This document shows positions 16,313-23,881 of a DNA stretch of 49,640 nucleotides, one piece after another. This stretch comes from Lachnospiraceae bacterium (GTDB lineage Bacteria > Bacillota > Clostridia > Lachnospirales > Lachnospiraceae), in the NCBI GenBank assembly GCA_011959925.1, contig BLMD01000182.1:1-49640 (forward strand), written 5' to 3'. The notes beneath the pieces are model-generated. The model ran no database searches, had not been told where the DNA came from, and was given only the letters and a program-made list of their open reading frames with translations. Numbering within the stretch: the stretch's first letter is position 1; every line of letters starts with the position of its first letter. Position numbers and translations under genes: made by a program.

Positions 16313-17919
16313 AATTAAATACACAAGGCGTCAATAATCGGGCGCAATGGGAGAGCGCAGGTTATCGGCTGCCGGAATTTGACAGGGAAGCGGTTGCCGG
16401 GCGTACAAAACAACAGCCGGTCTGGGTTCATTTTGGCGCGGGGAATCTCTTCCGCGCATACCAGGCAAATGCGGTTCAGAAACTGCTGAATGAGAATGTT
16501 ATGGACCGGGGGCTGATCGTGGCGGAAGGGTATGATTATGAGATTATTGAAAAGATGAACCGCCCGCATGACGATTATACGATTCTGGTTACGTTAAAAG
16601 CAGACGGAACCGTGGAAAAAACCGTGATCGGAAGTATTGTGGAATCGCTTGCACTTGATTCGGAAAACGATACGGATTACCTTCGGCTGAAAGAAATTTT
16701 TTGTCAGGAAACTCTTCAGATGGCTTCTTTTACGATTACGGAAAAAGGGTACAGTTTAAAAAACGGGAAAAAAGAAACGCTGCCTGACGTGGAAAAAGAT
16801 TTTAAAAACGGACCTGACCGACCGTCCAGCTATATCGGAAAAGTAACGTCGCTTTTATATGAGAGATATCGAAACGGGAAATATCCGATCGCGCTGGTAA
16901 GCATGGATAACTGTTCCCACAACGGGGACAAACTGTACGCGGCAGTCTGTGCGTTTGCCGAACACTGGATGCAAAACGGCTTGACGGACCGGGGATTTTG
17001 GGAATATGTCTGTAATGCAGACTGCGTGTCGTTTCCCTGGACGATGATCGATAAAATTACGCCGCGTCCCGATGCGGCGATCGAAGCAGATTTAAGGAAA
17101 GACGGAGTAGAAGACTTAGAAGCGGTAGTGACTGCCAAACATACGTATGCAGCGTTGTTTGTCAACGCGGAGGAATGCGAATATCTGGTGATTGAAGACG
17201 CTTTTCCAAACGGCAGGCCAAAGCTTGAGAAGGCGGGTTTTTTGTTTACGACGAGAGAAACCGTGGAACAGGCAGAAAAAATGAAAGTCTGTACCTGTTT
17301 AAATCCGCTGCATACGACGCTTGCCGTGTTCGGCTGTCTTTTGGGATTTACGTCAATTGCCGAAGAGATGAAAGATCCAGCGCTTAGAAAACTGGTGGAA
17401 GCAGTCGGTTATACGGAAGGACTCCCGGTGGTGGTACATCCCGGAATCATAGATCCGAAAGAGTTTATCGATACCGTGTTAAACGTCCGGTTTCCGAATC
17501 CGTTTATGCCGGATACGCCCCAGCGTATTGCAACCGATACGTCGCAAAAGCTCGCCGTTCGGTTTGGAGAGACCATAAAAGCATACGAAAATGACGGGCG
17601 TTTGCGTGTATCGGATCTGAAAAAAATACCTCTGGTATTTGCCGGATGGCTTCGATACCTGACGGGTGTGGACGATCGGGGCAATGCATTTGAGCTAAGT
17701 CCCGACCCGCTGTTATCCGCCGTCTGCCCGTATGTCATGAAAGCAGAGCAGAACGGAGGGGCAGATACGGAGGCGCTGCGTCCGATTTTAAGCGACGCCA
17801 GGATTTTTGGAGTGAATCTGTATGAAGCGGGGCTTGCAGAGTGCGTATGCAGTTATTTTACTGAAATGTGCAAAGGTCCGGGCGCAGTGCGGGCGGTATT
17901 GGATCGATATTGCCTGTAG
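16309..17919 (+). CDS. uxuB: D-fructuronate reductase (mannitol dehydrogenase family)
   Basis: UxuB reduces D-fructuronate to D-mannonate with NADH (EC 1.1.1.57), the step before UxuA. The 536-residue protein has an N-terminal nucleotide-binding half starting near PVWVHFGAGNLFRAYQA and a C-terminal substrate domain. VSMDNCSHNGD and FPWTMIDKITPRPD match the long-chain mannitol dehydrogenase family; CLNPLHTTLAVFGCLLG marks the C-terminal helical core. Length and best-fitting family are those of Firmicutes UxuB rather than tagaturonate reductase UxaB, which is the main alternative. AAGGAG within uxuA precedes the start codon. A hairpin terminator follows 28 nt after the stop. Confidence 0.88.
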   Translation: MKLNTQGVNNRAQWESAGYRLPEFDREAVAGRTKQQPVWVHFGAGNLFRAYQANAVQKLLNENVMDRGLIVAEGYDYEIIEKMNRPHDDYTILVTLKADGTVEKTVIGSIVESLALDSENDTDYLRLKEIFCQETLQMASFTITEKGYSLKNGKKETLPDVEKDFKNGPDRPSSYIGKVTSLLYERYRNGKYPIALVSMDNCSHNGDKLYAAVCAFAEHWMQNGLTDRGFWEYVCNADCVSFPWTMIDKITPRPDAAIEADLRKDGVEDLEAVVTAKHTYAALFVNAEECEYLVIEDAFPNGRPKLEKAGFLFTTRETVEQAEKMKVCTCLNPLHTTLAVFGCLLGFTSIAEEMKDPALRKLVEAVGYTEGLPVVVHPGIIDPKEFIDTVLNVRFPNPFMPDTPQRIATDTSQKLAVRFGETIKAYENDGRLRVSDLKKIPLVFAGWLRYLTGVDDRGNAFELSPDPLLSAVCPYVMKAEQNGGADTEALRPILSDARIFGVNLYEAGLAECVCSYFTEMCKGPGAVRAVLDRYCL

Positions 17920-17943
17920 AGCAGGGCAGAAGCGGAATATATG

Positions 17944-17967
17944 AGAGGGCGGCAGCAGCCGTCTTTT
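17944..17967 (+). terminator. Rho-independent terminator of uxuAB
   Basis: Stem GGCGGC / GCCGTC around an AGCA loop, extended at its base by AGAG pairing into the following TTTT run. It separates uxuAB from the tyrS leader. Confidence 0.7.
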
Positions 17968-18008
17968 CGTATGTCTGCGCTTGGAACGGGTCAAATTTAT
18001 GGTTTTCA

Positions 18009-18037
18009 TTGACAAAATATGTGTAAGTTTCTATAAT
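18009..18037 (+). promoter_or_regulatory. Perfect-consensus sigma-A promoter for tyrS
   Basis: -35 TTGACA (18009-18014), a 17-nt spacer and -10 TATAAT (18032-18037). Transcription should begin around 18044, directly at the 5' edge of the T-box antiterminator, leaving no room for a T-box Stem I. Confidence 0.85.
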
Positions 18038-18044
18038 GAATCTA

Positions 18045-18104
18045 ACTTCAGGGTGGTAACACGAACAGAGAAGTCTTCTTCCTTTAATGGCCGGAAGGCT
18101 TTTT
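18045..18104 (+). promoter_or_regulatory. Truncated/minimal T-box expression platform before tyrS
   Basis: The T-box sequence GGGTGGTAACACG (18051-18063) is clear, with TGGT able to pair with an ACCA tRNA tail. It is enclosed by ACTTC (18045-18049) and GAAGT (18070-18074), which form the antiterminator helix. The competing terminator pairs AAGTCTTC (18071-18078) with GAAGGCTT (18094-18101) before a T run, sharing AAGT with the antiterminator. The usual upstream Stem I with AGTA motif and Tyr specifier (UAC/UAU) is not visible in the 125 nt after uxuB. The promoter position would exclude it from the transcript. Confidence 0.75.
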
Positions 18105-18170
18105 ATGATTGGCGTAAAAGAAGACGCAGGGGTTCTTAAGATCGCCGGAACGATGAAAAGGAGAGAACAT

Positions 18171-19394
18171 ATGACATTATACGATGAGTTGGTGGCAAGA
18201 GGATTAATTGCCCAGGTAACGGATGAGGAAGAGATTAAGGAAATGATCAATAATGGAAAAGCCGTGTTTTATATCGGATTTGATCCGACAGCCGACAGCC
18301 TGCATGTAGGGCATTTTATGGCGCTTTGCCTGATGAAGCGGCTGCAGATGGCGGGAAATAAACCGATTGCTTTGATCGGCGGCGGAACGGCAAGGATCGG
18401 AGATCCGTCGGGACGCAGCGATTTGCGCCAGATGATGACGCCGGAGACAATACAGCACAACTGCGACTGTTTTAAACGCCAGATGAGCCGGTTTATAGAT
18501 TTTTCCGACGATAAAGCGCTGATGGTGAACAATGCCGACTGGCTGCTGGAGCTGAATTATATCGATGTGCTTCGGGATGTGGGAACGCATTTTTCGGTGA
18601 ACCGGATGCTGACGGCAGAATGTTATAAACAGCGTATGGAAAAAGGCTTAAGTTTTCTGGAATTCAACTATATGATCATGCAAAGTTATGACTTTTATGT
18701 GCTGTACCAAAAGTACGGCTGTAATATGCAGTTCGGCGGGGACGATCAGTGGAGCAATATGCTCGGCGGAACGGAATTGATCCGCCGGAAACTGGGAAAA
18801 GACGCTTATGCAATGACGATCAACCTGCTGCTCAATTCCGAAGGAAAGAAAATGGGGAAAACACAGTCCGGTGCCGTTTGGCTGGACCCGCAAAAGACAA
18901 CGCCATTTGAATTTTACCAGTATTGGAGAAATGTTTCCGATGCGGATGTGTTAAAATGCATCAAAATGCTTACGTTTCTTCCGCTGGAAGAGATTACGGT
19001 GATGGAATCCTGGGAAGGAAGCCAGTTAAATGAGGCGAAAGAAATCCTTGCGTATGAACTGACCGAGCTGGTACATGGGGAAGAAGAGGCAAAAAGGGCC
19101 AAAGAGAGCGCTAAAGCGCTGTTTTCCGGCGGAAATGCGGCGGAAATGCCGACGGCAGCGATTACGGAAACGGATCTGCGGGACGGCTGCATTGATATTC
19201 TGGGATTATTGGTGAGCGCATCGCTGGCAGAATCGAGGGCGCAGGCGCGCCGGAACGTAGAGCAGGGCGGCGTGACCGTAAACGGAGAAAAGATCACGGA
19301 TATTCGAAAAACCTATACGCCGGAAGAAATTATGGCGCAGGATTTTGTGCTAAAGCGCGGAAAGAAGAAGTTCTGCAGAGTGATTTATAAATAA
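18171..19394 (+). CDS. tyrS: Tyrosyl-tRNA synthetase
   Basis: A class I aminoacyl-tRNA synthetase that charges tRNA-Tyr (EC 6.1.1.1). 407 residues, the usual bacterial length. The HIGH signature appears as HVGH in [11 protein letters not shown]. The tyrosine pocket is seen in [22 protein letters not shown], split by family-typical residues, and the KMSKS loop appears as KMGKT. The C-terminus has an S4 RNA-binding domain ([17 protein letters not shown]). AAGGAGAG precedes the ATG at 18171; an in-frame extension to 18087 would read through the leader terminator and is rejected. Expression is expected to respond to T-box control, but see the missing specifier stem. Confidence 0.96.
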   Translation: MTLYDELVARGLIAQVTDEEEIKEMINNGKAVFYIGFDPTADSLHVGHFMALCLMKRLQMAGNKPIALIGGGTARIGDPSGRSDLRQMMTPETIQHNCDCFKRQMSRFIDFSDDKALMVNNADWLLELNYIDVLRDVGTHFSVNRMLTAECYKQRMEKGLSFLEFNYMIMQSYDFYVLYQKYGCNMQFGGDDQWSNMLGGTELIRRKLGKDAYAMTINLLLNSEGKKMGKTQSGAVWLDPQKTTPFEFYQYWRNVSDADVLKCIKMLTFLPLEEITVMESWEGSQLNEAKEILAYELTELVHGEEEAKRAKESAKALFSGGNAAEMPTAAITETDLRDGCIDILGLLVSASLAESRAQARRNVEQGGVTVNGEKITDIRKTYTPEEIMAQDFVLKRGKKKFCRVIYK

Positions 19395-19413
19395 GTCTGA
19401 ACATCGGAATCGG

Positions 19414-19456
19414 ATACCGTAAAAGAATCGTAAATGGTCTGACGGTATACATTTTT
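19414..19456 (+). terminator. Possible weak terminator after tyrS
   Basis: ATACCGT and ACGGTAT can pair across a 21-nt loop, followed by ACATTTTTACC. The long loop and broken T run make this a weak candidate. Confidence 0.35.
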
Positions 19457-19479
19457 ACCAGTATTTTCAAAAAATATGT

Positions 19480-19506
19480 TAATAAATTCGGGAAAAATGC
19501 CGAAAT
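19480..19506 (+). promoter_or_regulatory. Possible sigma-28 (flagellar) promoter
   Basis: TAAT, 15 nt, then GCCGAAAT, close to the sigma-28/SigD consensus TAAA-N15-GCCGATAA. It sits 105 nt upstream of an FlxA-like gene. The same bases also form a small inverted repeat (TTCGG / CCGAA), so the match could be coincidental. Confidence 0.45.
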
Positions 19507-19611
19507 AAACGATATACCTTATGAGACTATTCTACAGCAATGTGACATGTGGCGGTATTCGTAGGGGATCAAAATGATTACATGGATGTAAAATGGGCAG
19601 GAGGGAACCGG

Positions 19612-20358
19612 GTGAAAATATATAATGTCAGTAAAATGTATACAAAGACAGAAGAAACGGCTGCAGGTAATCAGGCAATGGATTCTGAAAGCAGAGAGTT
19701 TCAGGATCGGATTGCCGGCGCAAAAAATCGCCTGAAAGAATTATCTGCGAGCAGAGAGCTGAATGAAGAAGAAAAACAGAAAAAGCAGCAGGAATTGAGA
19801 CGGCAGATCGCAGAGTTAAACCAACAGTTAAAGCAGCGCCAAATGGAAGTAAAACGGCAGGAGCAGGAACAAAAAAAGAATGCGTCGGAGGAATTACGAA
19901 AAGAACAGAGCACAGATCCAAAAGAAGAAGAACTGTTTCCGGAGGGTCTCACTCAGACCGGCATGAAAGCGATTGTTACCGCAGATGCTTCCTTAAACCA
20001 CGCAACGGCGCATGGAAATATGGCGCAGGCAATGGAAGGGCGCGTACGAGTGCTGCAGGGAGAGATCAAGCAGGACGAGATGCTTGGAAGGGATACGGAA
20101 TATAAAAAACAGGAGCTGGAGAAACTGCAGAAAAAAGCTTCTCGGCTTCAGGGCGCCAAAATGGGATTTCTTTCGGACGCGTCCTTAGAAATGAAACAGG
20201 CGGCAGAACAAGAACGTGCTTCCAATCAAAAGACGGGACAGGAAAAAAAGAACGGAACGGTCCGCAAACTGTCTGCCCCATTCCAACGGCCGTCCAATCA
20301 CAAAACGGATATTTATAAAAAGGGAACCCTGTTTTCAAATGTGGAATTTCATTTTTAA
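19612..20358 (+). CDS. Coiled-coil protein, FlxA-like
   Basis: A 248-residue, highly charged Gln/Glu/Lys-rich protein with no signal peptide or membrane segment. It begins MKIYNVSKMYT, a short conserved-looking head. A long heptad-like coiled coil follows (~35-105: REFQDRIAGAKNRLKELSA, then KQQELRRQIAELNQQLKQRQ). A second coiled coil spans ~150-190, and the tail is basic and disordered. The first coil resembles FlxA-like proteins, whose E. coli member is sigma-28 controlled; a sigma-28-like site upstream agrees, though no flagellar genes are in the window. I chose the GTG at 19612 because AGGAGGG lies 5 nt upstream; in-frame codons before it lack a ribosome site. Function unknown. Confidence 0.6.
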   Translation: MKIYNVSKMYTKTEETAAGNQAMDSESREFQDRIAGAKNRLKELSASRELNEEEKQKKQQELRRQIAELNQQLKQRQMEVKRQEQEQKKNASEELRKEQSTDPKEEELFPEGLTQTGMKAIVTADASLNHATAHGNMAQAMEGRVRVLQGEIKQDEMLGRDTEYKKQELEKLQKKASRLQGAKMGFLSDASLEMKQAAEQERASNQKTGQEKKNGTVRKLSAPFQRPSNHKTDIYKKGTLFSNVEFHF

Positions 20359-20415
20359 CGGGTTTTGATCATCGTCTGCCGTGCGGAAGGCTATCCGGTA
20401 CGCCGGCGGATGTAT

Positions 20416-20445
20416 CAGGCTCCGTCAGAGATTTGACGGAGCCTG
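20416..20445. repeat. Perfect 12-bp inverted repeat at the 3' end of the alarmone synthetase gene
   Basis: CAGGCTCCGTCA and TGACGGAGCCTG flank a 6-nt loop. On the minus strand the left arm encodes the final codons of the synthetase and the other arm begins with its TGA stop. No T run follows directly on either strand, so it may act as an mRNA 3'-end stabiliser or a weak terminator. Confidence 0.55.
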
Positions 20446-21111
20446 AAAAGAATTTTCTACTTTTTTTCTAAGATTAAGCATTTGACGGTCAATATTGCTG
20501 ATCACGCTGGAATACATTTTCAGATCTTTTTCTGCTTTTTTGATATCTTCCGGACTTTTTTTATAACAGATGTGGTTATCTACGCCTGCCCAGAAATCCA
20601 TGGCAACGGTGCGGATCTGGATTTCTACGCGCTGGTATTCGGTTGTGTCATAAAAAACAAGAGGAACATCCATAATTAAATGCAGGCTCTGGTAGCCGCT
20701 TTTTTTTGGATGTTTAATGTAATCTTTTTCGTTGACTAAGGTAAAGTCTTTCTGCTGTTTTAACAATTCCGCAATTTTATAGACATCGTCGCTGTAGAGG
20801 CATACGACGCGTATGCCGACAATGTCGTTGAGCGTTCGGACGGCGTTTTCAAAAGTAGGAGCATGGCCCTTTTTGATCAGCTTGCGGGAAATACTGTCCG
20901 CTTTTTTGATTCGGTGCTCTACTTTCTGCATCACGGTCCGGTTATATGTGTTTGATAATTCTAAGTCGATCATATTCAGTTTAAATTCTATCGTCTGAAT
21001 CGTCCAGTTTTTCTTTAATAGAAATTCAGCGTCCGATAAATGTTCATTTAATGTATTGATTTTGTCTGTTTCCTTTCTGTCTGCAGAATCATAAATTTCG
21101 GTATGATCCAT
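20425..21111 (-). CDS. relQ: Small alarmone synthetase (GTP pyrophosphokinase, RelQ/YjbM type)
   Basis: A stand-alone RelA/SpoT synthetase domain that makes (p)ppGpp from GTP/GDP and ATP; there is no HD hydrolase, TGS or ACT domain. 228 residues. Family motifs: IKKADSISRKLIKKG (substrate lysines), LNDIVGIRVVCLYSDDVY, HPKKSGYQSLHLI, and VEIQIRTVAMDFWAGVDN, which carries the catalytic EIQ(I/V)RT region. The C-terminal helix supports the tetrameric RelQ form. I chose the ATG at 21111, preceded by GAGGTG. The longest reading frame starts with GTG at 21225, which lies upstream of the likely transcription start. Divergent from the phosphate-symporter operon. The RelQ rather than RelP assignment is inferred. 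Confidence 0.88.
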   Translation of the reverse strand: MDHTEIYDSADRKETDKINTLNEHLSDAEFLLKKNWTIQTIEFKLNMIDLELSNTYNRTVMQKVEHRIKKADSISRKLIKKGHAPTFENAVRTLNDIVGIRVVCLYSDDVYKIAELLKQQKDFTLVNEKDYIKHPKKSGYQSLHLIMDVPLVFYDTTEYQRVEIQIRTVAMDFWAGVDNHICYKKSPEDIKKAEKDLKMYSSVISNIDRQMLNLRKKVENSFQAPSNL

Positions 21112-21226
21112 CGGTTCACCTCGTATCGCATGATTTACTGTAGTTCTGATACCCAAAGGGCATCCCGCATGACGCGCTTCTTCGAAGCGGTCTAATAAAG
21201 TATACATCAGGATTTTTGACTCCACT

Positions 21227-21232
21227 ATTATA
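21227..21232 (-). promoter_or_regulatory. Possible -10 element for the alarmone synthetase gene
   Basis: TATAAT on the minus strand, about 115 nt upstream of the chosen start. There is no convincing -35, but the nearby A/T-rich Pho-box region could supply an upstream element. Confidence 0.35.
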
Positions 21233-21282
21233 TTTATGTGAAAAATCGTAAAAAATGTGTAAAATATTTATGAATGGAATAT

Positions 21283-21323
21283 TTTTACTTAGATTTTACA
21301 TAAAACGCTTGTCTGTTTTACAT
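21283..21323 (+). promoter_or_regulatory. Pho box: direct repeats with 11-bp period
   Basis: TTTTACTT (21283-21290), TTTTACAT (21294-21301), a diverged ACGCTTGT (21305-21312) and TTTTACAT (21316-21323) are spaced at exactly 11 bp. This is the helical-repeat pattern bound by PhoB/PhoP-type regulators. The regulator gene two positions downstream is the obvious candidate. Confidence 0.7.
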
Positions 21324-21337
21324 CATGTGGGTATGAT
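21309..21337 (+). promoter_or_regulatory. Promoter of the phosphate module, overlapping the Pho box
   Basis: -35 TTGTCT (21309-21314), a 17-nt spacer and -10 TATGAT (21332-21337). The last Pho repeat sits just upstream of the -10, the usual geometry for activation. A second isolated TATAAT lies at 21352-21357. Confidence 0.65.
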
Positions 21338-21403
21338 ACAGGCAATACGGTTATAATGAAACTATAGCGCGGGAACATCCGGGCGCTTATGATGGAGGTT
21401 ATG

Positions 21404-23179
21404 ATGGATATTTTTGGTGTGCTGACGTTAGTCGGCGGTTTGGCATTATTTTTGTTTGGTATGAGTGTAATGGGGAGCGGACTGGAAAAACTTTCCGGCG
21501 GAAGACTGGAGAGACTGTTGGAGCGTTTGACCTCAAATCCGCTGAAAGCCGTGCTGCTCGGCGCAGGCGTAACGGCGGTCATTCAGTCTTCGTCGGCGAC
21601 AACGGTTATGGTCGTGGGGTTCGTAAATTCCGGAATTATGAAACTGTCTCAGGCAATCGGGATTATTATGGGAGCAAATGTGGGGACAACGGCAACGTCT
21701 TGGATCTTAAGCCTGACCGGAATCGAAGGGGAGAGCGTCTGGATCCGTCTGTTAAAACCTTCGTCATTTTCTCCTGTTCTGGCGGCGGTCGGCATTATTT
21801 TGTATCTGTCCGGCAAACAAGGAAGAAAAAGAGATCTGGGAGAAATTTTTCTCGGCTTTTCGGTATTAATGTTCGGTATGGAGACGATGAGCGGAGCCGT
21901 TAAGCCGCTGGCGGATGTGCCGGAGTTTACCGGAATACTTACCATGTTTCAAAATCCGCTGTTGGGCGTTTTCGTAGGCGCGGTTTTGACGGCAGTGATC
22001 CAGTCCTCGTCTGCTTCGGTAGGTATTTTACAGGCACTTTCGGTGACGGGCGCATTCACATACGGTTCTGTGATACCGATCATTATGGGACAGAATATCG
22101 GAACCTGTGTGACGGCGATGCTGTCTGCGATCGGTACGAGTAAGAGTGCGAAACGTGCGGCATTTGTACATTTGTATTTTAATCTGATCGGTTCCGCCGT
22201 ATTTATGGCGCTGTATTTTGGCTTGGATGCAGTCATCGGATTTGAGTTTTCCGATCAAACGGCGGGCGCTGCATCGATCGCATTGATCCACAGTATCTTT
22301 AACCTGTTTACTACGTTCCTGCTCTTACCGTTTATTCGCGGGCTGGAAAAGATGGCATATCTTACGATCCCCGTTTCCGAGGAGGAAAAGACGTCGGAAG
22401 AGGATCTGGAGTTTCAGATTTTAGACGATCGGTTTTTAAAAACGCCTGGATTTGCGATTGAACAGTGCAGGAGCCTGGCAAATAAGATGGCAAAGCTGTC
22501 AAAAGAATGTTTTCTGATGGCAATCGGCTCTTTGGAGGAATGTTCCAAAGAACGGCTGGAAGAGGTGATTGCTTTGGAAAACAGGATCGATGTATATCAG
22601 GATAAGCTCGGCAATTATCTGACGAAATTAAGCGGCAGCAATCTGGCGTATCACGACAGTCAAAACGTTTCGACGCTGCTGCATTGTATCACGGATCTGG
22701 AACGTATTTCCGACCATGCCGTCAATGTGGCGGAGGCTGCAAGGGAAATGAACCGGCGCAAACTCAGTTTTTCCAAAAAAGCGGTAGAGGAAATGGGGAT
22801 ATACGGAAACGCTGTGGAAGAGATTCTCGATCGGACGGTCGGCGCGTTTACCTGCGGCAGCGAGAGGGAGGCGCTGACGGTAGAACCCTTGGAAGAAGTG
22901 ATCGATGAGCTGAATAAAGAGATTAAAAAGCGGCATATTAAGCGCCTGCGCAAAGGAAAATGCACGATAGAACTGGGACTGCTCTTATCCGATATCGCGA
23001 CGAGCTACGAGAGAGTTGCCGATCACTGTTCCAATATTGCGGTCTGTTTGATCCAGGAACAGGATACGGAACTGGAAGCGCACAGCTATGTCACACATTT
23101 AAAAGAAGAAAATCTTTCCTTTGAACGGCAGGTGGAATTGCTGCAGGCAGAGTACAGTCTGGGAAAAAATAAAACGTAA
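21404..23179 (+). CDS. Na/Pi cotransporter family protein with PhoU-like C-terminal domain
   Basis: A sodium-dependent phosphate transporter of the NptA/YjbB type, 591 residues. The membrane half carries the two inverted family repeats, each with the QSSSA signature: AVIQSSSATTVMVVGF and AVIQSSSASVGILQAL, plus GANVGTTATSW and GQNIGTCVTAML. From ~340 onward a soluble helical PhoU-like domain has two three-helix bundles, with paired ER(I/V)(S/A)DH motifs (LERISDHAVNVAE, YERVADHCSNIAV). AGGAGG-like GGAGG before the ATG at 21404 decides the start among four nearby ATG codons. Pho-box control and the adjoining PhoB/PhoR-like pair support phosphate import or regulation; export is possible for some family members. 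Confidence 0.88.
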   Translation: MDIFGVLTLVGGLALFLFGMSVMGSGLEKLSGGRLERLLERLTSNPLKAVLLGAGVTAVIQSSSATTVMVVGFVNSGIMKLSQAIGIIMGANVGTTATSWILSLTGIEGESVWIRLLKPSSFSPVLAAVGIILYLSGKQGRKRDLGEIFLGFSVLMFGMETMSGAVKPLADVPEFTGILTMFQNPLLGVFVGAVLTAVIQSSSASVGILQALSVTGAFTYGSVIPIIMGQNIGTCVTAMLSAIGTSKSAKRAAFVHLYFNLIGSAVFMALYFGLDAVIGFEFSDQTAGAASIALIHSIFNLFTTFLLLPFIRGLEKMAYLTIPVSEEEKTSEEDLEFQILDDRFLKTPGFAIEQCRSLANKMAKLSKECFLMAIGSLEECSKERLEEVIALENRIDVYQDKLGNYLTKLSGSNLAYHDSQNVSTLLHCITDLERISDHAVNVAEAAREMNRRKLSFSKKAVEEMGIYGNAVEEILDRTVGAFTCGSEREALTVEPLEEVIDELNKEIKKRHIKRLRKGKCTIELGLLLSDIATSYERVADHCSNIAVCLIQEQDTELEAHSYVTHLKEENLSFERQVELLQAEYSLGKNKT

Positions 23180-23209
23180 TCTTTCAAAAAATACCCGCGG
23201 GAGGAGCAT

Positions 23210-23881
23210 ATGGCGACGATATATATAGTAGAAGACGATGTAAATATCCGTGAAATTGAACGGTACGCATTAAAAAACAGCGGATTTGAAGTAGAAGAGT
23301 TTGACCGAGGCGACCGGATGTTTTCGGCAGCCAGAAAAAAGATGCCGTCTCTGGTGATCCTGGATATTATGCTTCCGGAAGAAGACGGGCTTACGGTTTT
23401 GGCAAAATTGCGGGCGGATCCGGATATGAAGCAGATACCGGTTTTAATGGTAACGGCAAAATCAACGGAAATCGACAAAGTCAAAGGACTTGATCTTGGA
23501 GCAGACGATTATATGACAAAGCCGTTTGGGGTGATGGAACTGATCTCCCGCGTAAAAGCCCTGCTGCGCAGGATTGAGAGAATTCCGGGGACGGAACAGA
23601 TCTGCTGCGGCTGCATTGCGCTAGACGGGCAGAGACATACGGTAACGGTCAGTGGGAAAACCTGTGAGCTTACGTTTAAGGAATTTGAACTTCTGCACTA
23701 TCTGATGCTGAACGAGGGTATCGTTTTGTCCAGAGATAAGATCATGAATCAGGTCTGGGGATTTGATTATGAGGGAGAGAGCCGTACCGTGGATATGCAT
23801 ATTAAGACGCTGCGGCAGAAACTGGGGGACGGAGGCGCTTTGATTAAAACGGTTCGCAACGTAGGGTATCGGCTGGTATGA
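23210..23881 (+). CDS. OmpR/PhoB-family response regulator
   Basis: 223 residues. An N-terminal receiver carries Asp9/Asp10 (VEDD), phospho-acceptor Asp52 (LDIMLPEEDG) and Lys104 (MTKPF). A C-terminal winged-helix Trans_reg_C domain follows (ELTFKEFELLHYLMLNEG, then SRTVDMHIKTLRQKLG). The gene has GGGAGGAG upstream and overlaps the kinase gene by ATGA. Its position behind a Pho-box promoter and a phosphate symporter makes PhoB/PhoP the likely identity; the sequence alone only gives the OmpR family. Confidence 0.92.
   Translation: MATIYIVEDDVNIREIERYALKNSGFEVEEFDRGDRMFSAARKKMPSLVILDIMLPEEDGLTVLAKLRADPDMKQIPVLMVTAKSTEIDKVKGLDLGADDYMTKPFGVMELISRVKALLRRIERIPGTEQICCGCIALDGQRHTVTVSGKTCELTFKEFELLHYLMLNEGIVLSRDKIMNQVWGFDYEGESRTVDMHIKTLRQKLGDGGALIKTVRNVGYRLV

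Noticed and set aside
18087..18170. N-terminal extension of tyrS
   Set aside because: Would begin inside the leader terminator hairpin; AAGGAGAG marks the later ATG.
20800..21000. Short plus-strand frames within the alarmone synthetase gene
   Set aside because: Shadows of the conserved RelA/SpoT domain.
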